Shown here: piece by piece, positions 61,224 to 64,000 of the stretch
Layout: every line of letters starts with the position of its first letter
Position numbering within the stretch: position 1 is the first letter of the stretch
NCBI GenBank assembly: GCA_914767715.1
Contig: OU612073.1
Coordinates: forward strand, 18,476,001-18,540,000
DNA from: Membranipora membranacea
Lineage: Eukaryota > Bryozoa > Gymnolaemata > Cheilostomatida > Membraniporidae
Direction of reading: 5' to 3'
DNA: 64,000 bases
The notes under the pieces: generated by a model
Told to the model about the DNA's origin: nothing
Databases searched by the model: none
What the model saw: the letters and a program-made list of their open reading frames with translations, nothing else
Position numbers and translations under genes: made by a program

Positions 61224-63648
61224 ATCATTTCTGTCAATGTTGTAGAACGTTTTAGAGATGGAAATCATGGTGGAGGTATCACACATTTACTGGAGGAGAG
61301 CTCTGCTACTGCACCTCATCTGGTCATAGATGTGATGGAAGTACAATTCTTATATCAATCCATGCAGAGTGGATACTCAGCGGTGGTCAAACTCTTTGAC
61401 ACTCAAGGATTCGAAATTGTGGTATTTTATTTTCCTTCATTGAGGCAGATTGTTCCCAGAAACCCAAAATTGTTGGCGTTATGATTATTGGGACAGGCCA
61501 TTCAGAACTACATCGTCCCAAAGTGAAGAATCTACAACATTAAGCAGCGTTAATCCCTATATTATTTGATGAACGAAATATGTTACCAATATTCAAGATC
61601 AAAAAGATAGAATGAAAAAAGCTGAAATTTTTATTATTATTTATTTCTGTTTCAGCTACAAACTCAAAACACAATAATATATATTGAAATACAAAAACCT
61701 CCTCAATTGCAATTAAGTTCATTGTTAGGTATAAGATCTCATGAAGAGGAAACACTCATTTATTAATAATTGCGTATTAGATTACTAACTGGAATTGAAT
61801 CAAGAAGTGTTTTGTATAACTCTCAGAATTAAATGTATCATTGTTTCATTGCATATTTTTTCTGAAACTCATGTCAGCTATAATTGGTTTACATAACACC
61901 CAATATTTTTTTTTATAACAGCAGAGTAAATTTATCTGTTCAATGCCCTCTTTGAAGACGGACAACGCTGAACCTAATTTAGTTACAACGCTTTTACTTC
62001 TAATTCTGCTATCCTTACAACAATCTATTTCATCTATTTGTAGAAGACATTCGCAGATCTGATTCACTCACCCAGGATAATAGTACATGACGTGTTCGAG
62101 CATCGTACACAAGTGTTGTACTGGGTTAAGGTGAATACTGAAGTTCTAGTGCACATCTCATACCAGAATGATCATGATCTCATTAGAAGTGGTCGGATCT
62201 TGTTTGCACATCCTTTGAATGTGTTCACTTACGGTGAGTATGATGAGTTTTTTCCTTTGATTTTTAGTTAGTTCGTAAATCCAAGCTTTGAAATAGAAAT
62301 CCTTGTTCAAAATTGTTTTTTTCCTAGAATGGAAGAAGTGACAAAAGTATTCCTACTGATCCGCTTCTGGTTAAGAGAATACCCGCATGGTTACTTAGAG
62401 CAGCACCGCAACCCCATGGCTGCAATAAACTGAATTAATCTCAAAGAAAATGCTCAATTTTTGTTATTTGAAGCAGTTATATTGTTTTTGTAGATGATTT
62501 TCTGACTGAGATGACTGTTTTTTATTAAGATTGACACTAATGAACAATAACTGCTTTGATTCTAGAAACAAATTATTTTATACATCATATTTTTCTAAAA
62601 ATATATTTGATTTGAGAGAATGGGTATTCCTGTTACTGAAACGAAATGATGGAAGAGAGTTTGTGATTGGAAAAATTAAAATTAAAAATTATTCTTTAAA
62701 ACATGCAAATTTAGAAGGAGTGCATCATTACGCATCAAATATCAAAATATAACTCTTGTGGTTGTCTGCCACTTGAAGTCTTTTTGAGCACATTTGTTAT
62801 GGTTTGCAGTCGGTTCAGGTGAACCAGTGCTATTGACCGAGGACATTTTTCCTCGACATCCATTCACCCATTCCAAATCAACACAAAACTAACAACGCAA
62901 CAACCAATCAAAATTGGGAACAAACAGCCAATGGCTTGTCAGAACTACAGCGCACATGTCATCCAGCAGTACACTCTATAGCTGGAACATGGAGAAGTAA
63001 ACATCATTCAAGAAATTCCTGACCTCACAGTGAAATATTCAGATATCAGAGTAAACAGATGATGCGACCCCCGATGTTTGAATCTGCCTCTAACAAATCA
63101 AAGAATAATGTTCTGTTACCATCGGCAGAAAATAGTATCCTTCCCATGTAATATCATTAGCTACAACACATGGTTAAGCTTTTTAATGATAATTGACACA
63201 CAACTACCCAAAATGGTTCGTCATGTTGTTGTTTGCTGCCTACTTGACACAGGGTAGGCAAACCCTATCTGGGCATGATTCTCTTTTTGTTAAAACCTAA
63301 CTAATTTTGTTGATTCATCAGTGGATGTAGTAGCTACTGAGAGGAGATACACCGTGAAGGCTCCCTGTGGTTATTTTATCCGACTAGAGCTAACTCATCT
63401 GGATCTTCAGCTCACAGTAGGTTAATTTATCTTCTTATTCATCTTTATTCACTTTACAAACATTTGGTTTTCATTCAATTGGGTTTTATATCAAAACTTT
63501 CTTTTAATAATATCTTAATTTGGCACTGTTTATTACTTTGGACAGGTTGATTACATATTGGATGGTGAAGCTGTGACTGAGGTAGTAAATAGCGCTAGTA
63601 CTATATATAATACCAATCTACTAACCATCTCCATGCCTGCATTAACTG
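61224..63648 (+). CDS. Unrecognised gene, four consecutive in-phase exons, runs off the window
   Basis: Exons 61224-61421, 62044-62233, 63322-63416 and 63546-63648 have GT-AG borders, and their phases fit (0-0, 0-1, 1-0, 0-1), giving 195 residues of continuous protein. Segments include ERFRDGNHGGGITHLLEE, VMEVQFLYQSMQSGYSAVVK, RIIVHDVFEHRTQVLYWVKV, HISYQNDHDLIRSG, TVKAPCGYFIRLELTHLDLQ and VDYILDGEAVTEVVNSAS. The alternation of short hydrophobic strands suggests a beta-sandwich, and the CGYFIRLELTHLDLQ...VDYILDG part resembles the second half of a CUB domain, though the usual cysteines are not all there. An extracellular or lumenal protein is a guess. No homologue recognised; start and end are not in view. 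Confidence 0.6.
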
Positions 63649-64000
63649 GTAAGCTATAGTAGCGCCTCCTCATATTTAGTATCAGACTGAAAGTCTCAGT
63701 CTAATTAAGAGCACTGGGGCAACATTTTAAAGTGACAGTCCCACTAGGCCATGTTTGGTATGGTTTAAAATATGTCAGACTGAAAAGTCATTAGGGCATA
63801 TGAAATAAAACAGCCTATGAACCTAATTGCTGTAAAACTGCTACAAAGTCTGAAAATTGGTATCATAGTGGATCATAGTGATTTATTGCCTCCCCTGACC
63901 ACTATGATCCAATGTGATCCTTGCTAAAATAATTGGAAAAAAAATTGCTCTTTTCCACAATTTTCATTTTTATTCAATTTTTGTTTGCCTTATGAACTCA
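63649..64000 (+). other. Intron of the unrecognised gene to window end
   Basis: After the donor at 63649 no further exon is visible. A small hairpin is formed by GGATCATAGTG (63872) and CACTATGATCC (63900). Nothing else seen. Confidence 0.5.

Overview
The window is nuclear DNA from an animal, most likely an invertebrate. Coding sequence is cut into many short exons (about 55-330 bp) joined by GT-AG introns of a few hundred bases to several kilobases. The genes are metazoan-type, base composition is AT-rich, and introns and spacers carry many small DNA transposons, tRNA-like repeats and one non-LTR retrotransposon remnant. The sequence does not settle the phylum. Nothing looks prokaryotic or organellar.

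Layout: (1) 1-18805, + strand: the 3' two thirds of a two-pore cation channel gene, best matched to TPCN2; the 5' exons lie outside the window. (2) 20027-26463, - strand, convergent with the first: a complete nine-exon serine-pyruvate/alanine-glyoxylate aminotransferase gene (AGXT type) ending in a peroxisomal SKM tripeptide and carrying a possible in-frame mitochondrial presequence. (3) 26464-32462: intergenic, with a doubly deleted non-LTR reverse transcriptase remnant between inverted arrays of a TTCGTCCC motif. (4) 32463-42861 and 44202-53480, + strand: two tandem paralogous genes, fifteen coding exons each, for Sec23/Sec24-like proteins (CxxC...CxxC zinc finger, von Willebrand A trunk with a complete MIDAS, a Sec23-like beta segment) that end in a Lys-rich tail. 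All exon phases close in both genes, giving 794 and 742 residues. (5) About 56300-64000, + strand: an unrecognised gene leaving the window; its four right-hand exons are in phase.

The first two genes need not cooperate: TPC2-type channels act on endolysosomal membranes, and the aminotransferase detoxifies glyoxylate in peroxisomes and/or mitochondria. The tandem Sec23-like pair is the most unusual part. The shared core exons kept identical lengths, while the linkers diverged: gene A has a recently duplicated acidic exon, and gene B has two basic exons resembling a nuclear-localisation or nucleic-acid-binding segment.

Mobile elements supported by structure are a 351-bp hAT-type MITE with a perfect 8-bp target duplication (9665-10015), a pogo/Tigger-type remnant with TA duplication and a surviving helix-turn-helix ORF (33298-33898), two long foldback elements in TPCN2 introns, several short perfect hairpins, and two copies of a tRNA-derived SINE.
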